From SKVR01 sp037441525 (lineage in GTDB: Bacteria; Bacteroidota; Bacteroidia; Bacteroidales; UBA7960): 51,765 nucleotides of DNA. Shown piece after piece: positions 38,363 to 45,987 of this stretch (the first letter of the stretch is position 1; every line of letters begins with the position of its first letter). Under the pieces are notes generated by a model that was given only the letters and a program-made list of their open reading frames with translations, ran no database searches and was not told the origin of the DNA. Both the position numbers and the translations under genes were made by a program. The stretch lies in contig JBBISA010000027.1 of assembly GCA_037441525.1 (NCBI GenBank), positions 1 through 51,765 of the forward strand. Reading direction: 5' to 3'.

Positions 38363-38395
38363 TTTGCGTATTCGGGAAAATATTTCCTATATTTG
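38363..38395 (+). promoter_or_regulatory. island promoter with an embedded palindrome
   Basis: TTTG (38363-38366), 21 bases, then TATATTTG (38388-38395) match the Bacteroidota consensus and point into the plus-strand genes. Between the boxes lies GGAAAATATTTCC (38375-38387), an inverted repeat of GGAAA/TTTCC around ATA. It is a likely operator for a repressor such as the divergent coiled-coil regulator. Confidence 0.65.
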
Positions 38396-38447
38396 AACAC
38401 GATTTAAGCACAAAGGTAACACAATTAAGCTACACAGTTTTACACTT

Positions 38448-38660
38448 ATGAGTAAAAAAGAATTAGTACTACCCAGCAGGTATACCAAAATAATAAAAGA
38501 ACGGCTTGATGGCCGCTATTCTGAGAGCCTTATAAAAAAGGTAAGGTCGGGCCAGAGAGTAAACATTTCTGTTTACAAAGAGCTATTGAAACTAAGCCAG
38601 GAATTTCAGGCCGAAATGTCGCACCTACGCGAACTCGAAGCCTCAGTTATAAACCAGTAA
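38448..38660 (+). CDS. small basic protein, first gene of the plus-strand island operon
   Basis: A 70-residue basic protein (PSRYTKIIKERLDGRYSESL, then IKKVRSGQRVNISVYKELLK). The pattern suggests a small helical DNA-binding protein of the kind encoded early in phages and integrative elements, opposite a repressor. It starts 52 bases after the -7 box and ends 10 bases before the next gene. The family is not recognised; a Cro-like counterpart to the divergent regulator is plausible. Confidence 0.6.
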   Translation: MSKKELVLPSRYTKIIKERLDGRYSESLIKKVRSGQRVNISVYKELLKLSQEFQAEMSHLRELEASVINQ

Positions 38661-38670
38661 ACTTATTGCC

Positions 38671-39219
38671 ATGCATGCTACATCTATCTACGAAAAAGGC
38701 GTAGAGTACTTCGTTGCCCCCGATGGAAAACTCTACCTGTGGGAAATGGGAGACAAGCTCCCCTTTGAAAAGGTCACCATCGATGACCTTACAATGTTGC
38801 GCCGCGATCTCGAAAAAAACCCCGATGCCGTTAAGGCTATTGAAGACCTTGACATTACCGATCCCGTTGAACAACTGCGCCAGTATGCCTGGTGCCGATA
38901 TGGCGGTACCAATGTTACGCCCGATTTTATCGACGGAAAATCGGTTAACAACGAAGAATACTGGGAGTGCGGAAAACGCGGTAAATGCCCGTTCGAAGGG
39001 CGTATTTGCAGCACAATAAGCGCCGGTAACAACACTATTACCCACTGCGAACTTATTATTGCCCGTTACATTGCCAAAGGTTACCGCAACACCGAAATAG
39101 CCTGGGCAACAAACAAAAGCATCGAAACCGTTAAGCAGCAAATAAAATCAATACTTCAAAAAATTGATGGCCGCAGCCGCGTTGATATTGCAAATTTCAT
39201 TAACGAAAAACGTAAATAA
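38671..39219 (+). CDS. LuxR-type HTH protein with unknown N-terminal domain
   Basis: A 182-residue protein. The N-terminal 110 residues (GVEYFVAPDGKLYLWEMGDK onward) are of unknown fold, with a cysteine cluster at WCRYGG, WECGKRGKC and RICS that could bind metal. The last 65 residues are a GerE/LuxR HTH: LIIARYIAKGYRNTEIAWAT then NKSIETVKQQIKSILQKIDG. It probably activates genes of the island. The codon usage (GCC, GAC, AAC favoured) differs from the chromosomal genes to the left. It runs directly into a series of small genes on the same strand. Confidence 0.78.
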   Translation: MHATSIYEKGVEYFVAPDGKLYLWEMGDKLPFEKVTIDDLTMLRRDLEKNPDAVKAIEDLDITDPVEQLRQYAWCRYGGTNVTPDFIDGKSVNNEEYWECGKRGKCPFEGRICSTISAGNNTITHCELIIARYIAKGYRNTEIAWATNKSIETVKQQIKSILQKIDGRSRVDIANFINEKRK

Positions 39220-39220
39220 C

Positions 39221-39424
39221 ATGAGTCAGCGAATTTACTACACCCTTGTGCCTGTTAATGGCGCCCCGGTACAAAAGCACTTCGACTATCCAGGATCATA
39301 CGATAAAGGATGCGATTTCATTAAAAAAAATATAGACTATTCTGAAATACTGGAGATCATTTTTCATGAACCCGACTATAGAAAAGATTTCGCTGAAGAA
39401 GCAGATACTTCTGCGAACAACTGA
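39221..39424 (+). CDS. small hypothetical protein of the island
   Basis: A 67-residue protein beginning MSQRIYYTLVPVNGAP at ATG 39221, one base after the previous stop. An upstream in-frame start would sit inside the LuxR-like gene. The sequence (FDYPGSYDKGCDFIKKNIDY) is acidic and aromatic with no motif I know. Tight spacing and island-type codon use support a real gene. Confidence 0.6.
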   Translation: MSQRIYYTLVPVNGAPVQKHFDYPGSYDKGCDFIKKNIDYSEILEIIFHEPDYRKDFAEEADTSANN

Positions 39425-39569
39425 CCCCCATCTGCAGGCACTCATACGAAAAGACATTAACGAACTCGAACATGAATACAGCAACACAAACCATAACCAC
39501 CCTGCCCGCAACCATGGTTGCACCCATTGCGGCAAACATTGCGGCCAACATACAAAAGCACTGCCTTAA
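39366..39569 (+). CDS. possible overlapping small gene
   Basis: A 67-codon frame that overlaps the end of the previous gene by 59 bases and the start of the next by 98. The first 42 residues (MNPTIEKISLKKQILLRTTD, then PHLQALIRKDINELE) read like a genuine small helical protein. The tail (HGCTHCGKHCGQH) looks like an out-of-frame reading of the next gene. It may be real, with overlap, or a shadow. Confidence 0.28.
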   Translation: MNPTIEKISLKKQILLRTTDPHLQALIRKDINELEHEYSNTNHNHPARNHGCTHCGKHCGQHTKALP

Positions 39570-40044
39570 GGCCGAAATAGCAGGCCAGTTGCGCCGCAAC
39601 AGACCCCTTGTTAGTGCAATAAGGCTCGTGGCAATACCCATGTCTATGGAGTGGCAGGTCGATCTTTTCTCTATGGGGCAGGTGCGCATGCCTGGTTTTG
39701 TTGAGTACCTGAGCAACTTTATTCACCGCGCAGGCAACCCCAAAACCGATACCGAACTAAGGTATTTCATACAGCACCACTCACTGCCTACTGCCGATCA
39801 TCTGTTCCCGCTAATTGTTGATGTTGCGCACGAAAAAAACTACGGCTATAAGCTTGCCAGGGCAACAGGGCCCCACGAACTTATAATTACAGCACAGGAA
39901 AGCCTTAGGCGTAAAAACATTATACTTAAAGCCGACCACCTGTTTTACTCCCTCGTTACAGGCAAATGCATACCAATTACCAGCGAAGAACAGTATTTCG
40001 ACCTGGCAGGTATGAAATACAGGCATCCCCACCACAGGTACTAA
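39472..40044 (+). CDS. hypothetical island protein
   Basis: A 190-residue protein with no family I recognise. The N-terminus is alanine- and threonine-rich (TTLPATMVAPIAANIAANIQ), followed by a mixed alpha/beta body (LVAIPMSMEWQVDLFSMGQV, GYKLARATGPHELIITAQES). The end is histidine-rich (KYRHPHHRY). No membrane segment is seen. It lies in the same tightly packed operon as its neighbours and has the same G+C-rich codon habit. Confidence 0.65.
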   Translation: MNTATQTITTLPATMVAPIAANIAANIQKHCLKAEIAGQLRRNRPLVSAIRLVAIPMSMEWQVDLFSMGQVRMPGFVEYLSNFIHRAGNPKTDTELRYFIQHHSLPTADHLFPLIVDVAHEKNYGYKLARATGPHELIITAQESLRRKNIILKADHLFYSLVTGKCIPITSEEQYFDLAGMKYRHPHHRY

Positions 40045-40062
40045 CCATTATTCACATTAGCT

Positions 40063-40443
40063 ATGTTTAAATTCAAAAGCACAAAACCCCGAAAAGCAGT
40101 CAATCAGCCCCTAAACACCACATCACAGGTATTGCACCGCAACAACCTCGAAGAACTCGAAATGGAGCAGATAAGGCTTAGCCAGAACATTACACAAATG
40201 CACGAAGAGCGAAGCCAGAATATTGCCGATAATGCACGAACTACCGACATTAACGGACTCATTAAAGTTGCCTATGCAATGCTCGATGTGGTGCAGTCGC
40301 GCATAAAAATACAGCGCCGCGCATTAGAGCAGGAGCACCACCGCCGTATAAAGTACAATCACGAATTTGTTAAGCAAGCCAGGGCACTGCTTACCCCCGA
40401 AGATTATTCACGCATTCACCAATCAACAAACCGCTGTATATGA
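40063..40443 (+). CDS. helical coiled-coil hypothetical protein
   Basis: A 126-residue, charged, largely helical protein (NNLEELEMEQIRLSQNITQM). After a basic N-terminus (FKFKSTKPRKAVNQP) it is predicted to form a long coiled coil. The stop overlaps the next start (ATGA), indicating translational coupling. No family is recognised. Confidence 0.65.
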   Translation: MFKFKSTKPRKAVNQPLNTTSQVLHRNNLEELEMEQIRLSQNITQMHEERSQNIADNARTTDINGLIKVAYAMLDVVQSRIKIQRRALEQEHHRRIKYNHEFVKQARALLTPEDYSRIHQSTNRCI

Positions 40444-40736
40444 ATATCGACACAAAAACAATCAACGAACTCATTGAACTTAATGATTTGATCAAAGAAA
40501 AATGTAACATCATTTCTGATCTTGAAGAAAATCTTACAATAACCAGGCGCAAAATATCCGAAACAAGAGAGTTTCTCAACGAATTATACCTGAAAAAACA
40601 AGCACTTTTTTCTTGCCTGGCTATTCATTGTCCAATATTATGCAAAAAAGATGGCGAGATTTTTCTGATTAATTACACCAATCACTTTGGCGAAGAATTT
40701 CTTCTAATTGACAAAGCTCAGATAATTGAATTATAA
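40440..40736 (+). CDS. coiled-coil hypothetical protein
   Basis: A 98-residue protein overlapping the previous gene by 4 bases. Residues 1-55 form a coiled coil (LIELNDLIKEKCNIISDLEE) and a short beta-rich tail follows (GEIFLINYTNHFGEEFLLID). Base composition is more AT-rich than its neighbours. The function is unknown. Confidence 0.55.
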   Translation: MNIDTKTINELIELNDLIKEKCNIISDLEENLTITRRKISETREFLNELYLKKQALFSCLAIHCPILCKKDGEIFLINYTNHFGEEFLLIDKAQIIEL

Positions 40737-40742
40737 ACCCAT

Positions 40743-40845
40743 AGCAATACCGGCCTAACGCTCTTTGACCCCCGGGCACCAATAACTAACAGTTTGTAAG
40801 TTTTGAATTTGCTTCTACGCCCAAACCCGCCGGTATTGCTTTTTT
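40743..40845 (+). repeat. perfect 12-base inverted repeat with long loop
   Basis: AGCAATACCGGC (40743-40754) is exactly complementary to GCCGGTATTGCT (40829-40840), which is followed by five T. The 74-base loop contains GCCTAAC. It could end the upstream operon, or be part of a recombination-type structure related to that at 45988-46122, which also carries GCAATACC. Confidence 0.6.
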
Positions 40846-40860
40846 AAATCACCAAAACCC

Positions 40861-41103
40861 ATGTGTAATTGTATTGCAAAACTCGAAAAAAGCCTTGAAG
40901 GCGATATTTACGGAACCCGCATTATACGCAGTGCCACATTTATTGAGCCCCGCATACGCTTCAGTTTTACCGATGCTTCGCCACGCGACAGCGTTACCTG
41001 CCAAATGCCCTATTGCCCTTTTTGCGGCGAAGCAAAAAGCCCGCAAACCAAAATAGTGCAGGCTTCTTTTTGGCACAGCATCGCAGCAGCATTATTCTTT
41101 TAA
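40861..41103 (+). CDS. small zinc-finger-like protein
   Basis: An 80-residue protein with an MCNCIAKLEKSL start and a CPFCGEAK zinc-knuckle-like pair preceded by VTCQMPYC. Four cysteines in the pattern C...C..CG suggest a zinc ribbon. Such small proteins are common in phage and ICE early regions. The role is unknown. Confidence 0.6.
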   Translation: MCNCIAKLEKSLEGDIYGTRIIRSATFIEPRIRFSFTDASPRDSVTCQMPYCPFCGEAKSPQTKIVQASFWHSIAAALFF

Positions 41104-41186
41104 TTCTCATTTTTTTTAATCTTAAACTATTTTTTATTATGAAAACAGCAATTGTTAAGTTAAGGTTTTTTTAAAATTCAAATTCT

Positions 41187-41453
41187 ATGAAAAATAATAC
41201 CATATCAATTACCATAAGCGTGAACACAGAAGAAGCACGCGCAATAATTAAGTAATTAATTTGCGAAAGTCTTGCCGAGTGTGGCTTGCTTTCTAATAAG
41301 CCAATAAAACTATATACAATAAACCAGGCTGCCAAAGTATTGGGCCGTGCACACAACACCGTTAAAAAATGGGTTATGTCGGGCATGGTTAAAACCACCC
41401 CCGATGGGCGCATACCCCTTAGCGAAATAGAAAAAATATCTCAACCCTTTTAA
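41187..41453 (+). pseudogene. excisionase-like HTH gene interrupted by an in-frame TAA
   Basis: Reading from ATG 41187 gives 22 codons (MKNNTISITISVNTEEARAI...), then TAA at 41253-41255, then 65 further codons in the same frame ending at TAA 41451-41453. The second part contains LYTINQAAKVLGRAHNTVKK, a MerR/excisionase-type HTH (helix_turn_helix_17 family). The two parts read as one protein in which a single codon, plausibly CAA (Gln) changed to TAA, has been lost. It may be inactive, or expressed from an internal start. Excisionase-like proteins bind attachment sites or act as regulators. Confidence 0.75.
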
Positions 41454-41469
41454 TCATAAAATTTACATC

Positions 41470-41982
41470 ATGGAACAACTCTTTAAATACAAAAATTCAC
41501 AAGTACGCACACTCATGATCGATAACACCGTATGGTTTGCAGGTATCGATATCGCTTCTATTCTCGAGTATGTAAATCCAAGCCATGCCGTGCGTAAACT
41601 CGATGAAGAAGATAGACGCCTGACCGCTCTCACAGAACAGTCAGGTCAGAAACGAAAGACCTGGATTGTAAACGAAAGTTGGTTATACTCACTCATTTTA
41701 ACAAGTTCAAAACCAGAAGCTAAAGCATTTAAAAGATGGATAACGGCAGAAGTTTTACCCGCCATTAGAAAAGCTGGATTGTATGCTACTGAACCGGAAA
41801 TGCAAATGCACGCTGAAATTCAGGCTCTTACAAAAGGCATACAAGACAAAGAAACGCGCTTAAGTGACTTACGCACAAGGGTTAGAGACCTGGATACCGA
41901 AATTAAATCAGACAGGTTAACGCTCGAAAAACTGATCCTGTCAAATCCAAACCAACTCTCTTTCCCTTTTCCTGCACAATAA
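41470..41982 (+). CDS. BRO-family phage antirepressor-like protein
   Basis: A 170-residue protein. The N-terminal 105 residues are a BRO-N/antirepressor domain: VWFAGIDIASILEYVNPSHA, then EEDRRLTAL, then WLYSLILTSSKPEAKAFKRW and ITAEVLPAIRKAGLY. A coiled-coil C-terminus follows in place of the usual KilA-C-type domain. BRO proteins bind DNA and act in phage and virus regulation. It lies 16 bases after the broken HTH gene and 21 before the primase gene, placing it in the early module. Confidence 0.88.
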   Translation: MEQLFKYKNSQVRTLMIDNTVWFAGIDIASILEYVNPSHAVRKLDEEDRRLTALTEQSGQKRKTWIVNESWLYSLILTSSKPEAKAFKRWITAEVLPAIRKAGLYATEPEMQMHAEIQALTKGIQDKETRLSDLRTRVRDLDTEIKSDRLTLEKLILSNPNQLSFPFPAQ

Positions 41983-42003
41983 CATCTATAAGCCCTAACC
42001 CAC

Positions 42004-45000
42004 ATGAGTCTCGATCGCATAAGAGAAATTCCAATTGCCGACATTATAGGTAAGCACGTTGCACTTAAGCAAAAAGGGCGAAACCACACCGGTCTTTGTC
42101 CCTTCCATAACGAAAAAACACCAAGCTTTGTGGTTAGCGATCATAAGGGGGTTTTTAAATGCTTTGGCTGTGGCGAAGGGGGCGATGGCATTTCGTTCTA
42201 CATGAAAAAATTTGGTCTTTCTTTTATCGAAGCCTGCCAGCGCCTTGCAATTGAACATAACATTGAATTCGAAGCCCGCAAAATTAGCCACGAAGAAATT
42301 GCCGCTGGCGCTGTTCGCCACGAAACCCTTTTGTTCCTTAAAGCTGTTGCAGCTTTTTACCAGGAAACCCTCGAAACAAACCCCGATGCTGCCAAATACG
42401 TTAAAACCCGCATTAGCGAAAGCAATATTGAGCTTTTCCAGATTGGGTTTGCGCCGCCCGGATGGACCGTTCTTTACGATGCAATGCGCCAGCGCGGCTA
42501 TAAAGAAGAATTTCTGCTGCAATCGGGCCTGTTCACCCAAAAAGACAACGGCAAAATATTCGACTTCTTCCAGAACCGGATCATCTTCCCCATAAAAACT
42601 TTCACTGGCGATGTGGTTGGCTTCAGTGGCCGCGTAATGGATAACTCGCAGCCCAAATACCTTAACAGCCCCGAAAGCCCGCTGTTCGAAAAAGGCCGCA
42701 TACTTTACGGGCTGTTCGAAGCTGCTCAGCATATTAAAAATTCTGGTTGTGTTTATCTTACCGAAGGCTATACCGATGTTACCAGCATGCACGAAGGCAA
42801 CATGGGCAACACCGTTGGCATGATGGGCACTGCCCTTACCCCCGATCACCTTAAGCTGCTTCGCCGCTATACCAACAATGTTACCCTTTGCACCGATGCC
42901 GACCAGGCAGGCCAGAAAAGCATGATGAAAAGTGCCGAATTACTTGTTAGTTCTGGTTTCCGTGTTTCAGTAGTAACCAACATTCCCCTGGCGCAGGATC
43001 CCGATAGCTTTTTCCGCACCGGCACCAACGAACCCAATGTTGAGAATTTCCTTATTCACCTTGCGCAGAAATTCTTTGGGCCCGACGATTACGATCCGCT
43101 TGTAGTGGCCGACAACATGCGCGAAATTGCCCGGTGGCTTAATATGCTTTCGCCCGTTGAACGCAAAAGCATGGTAGAATACCTGGCAACCACCTATCGC
43201 AAAAAAGGTGTAACAAAAAAGAGTCTCGATAGTGCGCTCGATATCGACAAAGCCGATAACCGCGACGAAGACCGCCAGGCCGAACTCGACGAATCAATGC
43301 TTCCCGATTATGTTGACCGCGAAGAATACCGCAAATACGGGTTCTACGCCAGCCAGGGGCTTAAAGGCGATACCTACGCCAAAAACCAGTACATTTTCGA
43401 AAACGGTGGCCGTGTAAGCAACTTCACCATGGAGCCACTTTTTCATGTCGATAGCGAAATTGATGTTAAAAAAATATTTAAAGCAGTTAATAAGCATGGC
43501 AAACGAAAAACAATTGAACTCGATCTCGATGCACTTAACAGCGTGCAAACTTTTCGCAAAACTGTTGAAAAGGCTGGCAACTTCCTTTTCGAAGGTACCG
43601 ACAGGCACCTTATGCACCTTAAACGAATGTGGTACGATAAAACCGATTACTGTATGCGTATAGAAAAACTAGGCTGGCAACAACAGGGTTTCTGGGCATG
43701 GGCCAATGGCATTACAACCATGGACGATAATTTTATTCCCTGCGACGATAACGGGATTATTGAATTCGATGGCCGTAAATTTTTCATTGCCCCTTATTCA
43801 TCTATTTACCGCAACAGGCAGCAGTTGTTTACATCAGAACGCAAATTTATCTACATTAAAAATGAAACCGGCCTTAACGAGTGGATGCGCCTGTTTATTG
43901 AAGTGTTTGGCTCGCAGGCTATGATAAGCTTTGCCTATTACCTAACCAGTTTATACAGCGACTTTATTTTTGAGCGGCTCAACGCCCTGCCCATGCTCAA
44001 CATTTATGGGCAGAAAGGTACGGGTAAAAATGAACAGGCAGCCAGTCTTACAACGCTGTTTGGCCTTATGCAGGATCCCTGCCAGATTCACAATACCACC
44101 AAGGCTGGTTTATCGGCCCATCTCGAAGAGTTTACCAATGCCCTTGCCTGGATAGATGAGTACAAAAACGCCATCCCACTCGAGTACATTGAGATACTTA
44201 AGGCAATATACAACCGCATGGGCCGCAACAAAAAGAGCCTTCAGGCAGGCTTCGGCAAAGAAACCACCACCGTTACCAGCATGGGTATTATTACAGGCCA
44301 GGAAATGCTTACTGCCGATATAGCCCTGTTTAGCCGCGTAATATGCCTTATGTACTATAAGGTTGAGTTTACAAAGGAAGAAGATAGCGCCCTCGAAAAA
44401 CTTAAAAATATGCGGGGTAAAGGCTTGAGCCATATTACTGCCCGCCTTGTGCGGCAGCGCCATCTGGTAACCGATAACTTTTCGCACCAGTATAACCAGG
44501 TACGCAAGGAAATGGAAAAATATGTTTCATCGAACCAAGGCGATGGCCGTCTCCTTAAAAACTACCTTACCATACTCACCACTTTTAAATGCCTTGAGCC
44601 GGTTATGGAACTACCGTTCACATATACCGATCTGCTTAACGAATGTGTGCGCTGCCTAATGCGCCAAAACGAGCTCATGTATAACAGCAACGAACTGGCC
44701 AACTTCTGGAGCATTATTGAGCACGGTGTTGAACGTCGCATACTACAGGATGGCACCAACTATAAAATTAAAATGACCGATTACATTAAGGTGATCGACA
44801 AGGCAGCTGCAAAAGAAATAGAGTTTAAACCCGATAAAGAAGTTCTGCTGTTGAAATGGGCTGGTATCTATCAGTTCTATTCAGAAACCGCACGCCGCAC
44901 CACCACACACGCCTTGCCCGAAAGCACGCTATTGCACTACATCACTACAAGTAGTTATTTCATTGGCAAGGTTAAATCGGTTCGCTTCGGCAGCGAAACC

Positions 45001-45183
45001 AACCAGGCTTATGCCTTCGATTATGGTGAGATAAGGCTCAACTTCAAACGACCCACAGTTGATGGAGATCCGCTTGCCGGCGACGATACCGACCGCATAA
45101 CCGACCCGGTACACTTAAACGGAAACGGAAACTTTACCCAGCTTTCGCTGCTCAGCAACAACAACGACGAAGCACCCTGGTAA
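42004..45183 (+). CDS. DnaG-type primase fused to a P-loop helicase-like domain
   Basis: A 1059-residue replication protein. The N-terminal CHC2 zinc finger uses C32, H35, C53 and C56. The DnaG catalytic core and TOPRIM domain include E254 (YLTEGYTD) and the acidic pair D298/D300 (TDADQAG). A linker of about 150 residues is followed by an extra region (about 480-640). An ATPase then carries Walker A GQKGTGKN (669-676) and Walker B LAWIDEY (D718, E719). This fits mobile-element primase-helicases that start replication of the element. Codon use is markedly different from the chromosome. It is the key replication gene of the island. Confidence 0.92.
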   Translation: MSLDRIREIPIADIIGKHVALKQKGRNHTGLCPFHNEKTPSFVVSDHKGVFKCFGCGEGGDGISFYMKKFGLSFIEACQRLAIEHNIEFEARKISHEEIAAGAVRHETLLFLKAVAAFYQETLETNPDAAKYVKTRISESNIELFQIGFAPPGWTVLYDAMRQRGYKEEFLLQSGLFTQKDNGKIFDFFQNRIIFPIKTFTGDVVGFSGRVMDNSQPKYLNSPESPLFEKGRILYGLFEAAQHIKNSGCVYLTEGYTDVTSMHEGNMGNTVGMMGTALTPDHLKLLRRYTNNVTLCTDADQAGQKSMMKSAELLVSSGFRVSVVTNIPLAQDPDSFFRTGTNEPNVENFLIHLAQKFFGPDDYDPLVVADNMREIARWLNMLSPVERKSMVEYLATTYRKKGVTKKSLDSALDIDKADNRDEDRQAELDESMLPDYVDREEYRKYGFYASQGLKGDTYAKNQYIFENGGRVSNFTMEPLFHVDSEIDVKKIFKAVNKHGKRKTIELDLDALNSVQTFRKTVEKAGNFLFEGTDRHLMHLKRMWYDKTDYCMRIEKLGWQQQGFWAWANGITTMDDNFIPCDDNGIIEFDGRKFFIAPYSSIYRNRQQLFTSERKFIYIKNETGLNEWMRLFIEVFGSQAMISFAYYLTSLYSDFIFERLNALPMLNIYGQKGTGKNEQAASLTTLFGLMQDPCQIHNTTKAGLSAHLEEFTNALAWIDEYKNAIPLEYIEILKAIYNRMGRNKKSLQAGFGKETTTVTSMGIITGQEMLTADIALFSRVICLMYYKVEFTKEEDSALEKLKNMRGKGLSHITARLVRQRHLVTDNFSHQYNQVRKEMEKYVSSNQGDGRLLKNYLTILTTFKCLEPVMELPFTYTDLLNECVRCLMRQNELMYNSNELANFWSIIEHGVERRILQDGTNYKIKMTDYIKVIDKAAAKEIEFKPDKEVLLLKWAGIYQFYSETARRTTTHALPESTLLHYITTSSYFIGKVKSVRFGSETNQAYAFDYGEIRLNFKRPTVDGDPLAGDDTDRITDPVHLNGNGNFTQLSLLSNNNDEAPW

Positions 45184-45224
45184 TACTTAATAACTCAGTT
45201 ACAAACCCCCAAAAAAACAACAAC

Positions 45225-45317
45225 ATGCACAAGCTAAACGAAACACACTACTCAGCAATTTGCTACACCACCGTAGTAATAGTTCTTGCAATACTTATCA
45301 TATTGGTAACACAATAA
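45225..45317 (+). CDS. 30-residue single-pass membrane peptide
   Basis: A short reading frame, MHKLNETHYSAICYTTVVIV plus 10 residues, too short for routine ORF calling. Residues 12-29 form one hydrophobic membrane helix (ICYTTVVIVLAILIILV). It sits between the primase gene and the next ORF without overlap. Its role is unknown; small membrane peptides can be toxins or lysis or entry-exclusion factors. Confidence 0.45.
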   Translation: MHKLNETHYSAICYTTVVIVLAILIILVTQ

Positions 45318-45327
45318 CAATTACCCC

Positions 45328-45723
45328 ATGGACCAAAACCCATCAGTACCAGCCAACGAAACCGATGCCGTAATACTTATGGCCATTGCCGAACTTAAGT
45401 TTGTAACCAAACAAGCCAACCGCCTGTTTGCCGAACTCGAAGCATCAATACAATACCGCCACGACCTGTTGCTTAGTATTGCCATGGTTTGGCCCGGCGA
45501 AAAAAAACGCATATTTATTAAGGATCCTACCGATAGCCGGGTAACCTACTTAGTGCACTTACCAGAGAACACCGTCCAGGCAATTAAAAACTTCGAAATG
45601 CAAAACCGAATCGATGCCATTAAAACCTTTATCATTAACAACATGCATCCGTTCGAAGAGCAAATTGCCCCACAAAAACCCATACTTAAAGAAGCCATGG
45701 AGCCCCAGCCCGAAGAATTTTAA
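45328..45723 (+). CDS. hypothetical island protein
   Basis: A 131-residue, mostly helical protein (AVILMAIAELKFVTKQANRL; TYLVHLPENTVQAIKNFEMQ) with a proline-rich acidic tail. It lies 10 bases after the small membrane peptide gene. The codon habit matches the primase gene. I recognise no family. Confidence 0.6.
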   Translation: MDQNPSVPANETDAVILMAIAELKFVTKQANRLFAELEASIQYRHDLLLSIAMVWPGEKKRIFIKDPTDSRVTYLVHLPENTVQAIKNFEMQNRIDAIKTFIINNMHPFEEQIAPQKPILKEAMEPQPEEF

Positions 45724-45744
45724 AAATGTAAAATAAAGTATATC

Positions 45745-45987
45745 ATGGCAACAATTAACTATACTACCCTTATTTTACCGGAAATACTCTGGAAAGAAAC
45801 TGAAATTATACAGACTACACCTTCATCCCAGGTGCGCAGATATAAGCACAAGAAAGGTATTATTTTTCGTATACCCCACGGATCTGAACCAGGTCAAACT
45901 CATCATGCGTTTATGGAGCATGAAATTAATCTTTCTAATACCCTTCGTACAGGCACAATCACAATGAAAATTCAAATAACAACCTGA
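45745..45987 (+). CDS. small hypothetical protein before the inverted repeat
   Basis: An 80-residue protein (beta-rich start MATINYTTLILPEILWKETE; later GIIFRIPHGSEPGQTHHAFM). It ends at the left arm of the 45988 inverted repeat, as though the repeat begins exactly behind it. No family is recognised. Confidence 0.5.
   Translation: MATINYTTLILPEILWKETEIIQTTPSSQVRRYKHKKGIIFRIPHGSEPGQTHHAFMEHEINLSNTLRTGTITMKIQITT

Noticed and set aside
37657..38447. tRNA or att site at the island boundary
   Set aside because: I looked on both strands for a T-arm/acceptor arrangement and a direct repeat and saw none in this stretch, so no integration target is proposed.
38647..39141. 164-codon minus-strand frame opposite the LuxR-like gene
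   Set aside because: It lies entirely under a plus-strand gene with a recognisable HTH and reads as low-complexity antisense sequence.
41139..41174. Eleven-codon frame MKTAIVKLRFF before the broken HTH gene
   Set aside because: It is too short and AT-rich, with nothing to support translation.
41995..42849. 284-codon minus-strand open frame opposite the primase gene
   Set aside because: It is antisense to the CHC2/TOPRIM-coding region, gives low-complexity glycine/alanine/phenylalanine text and matches no domain. It is an artefact of the biased codon use of the primase gene.
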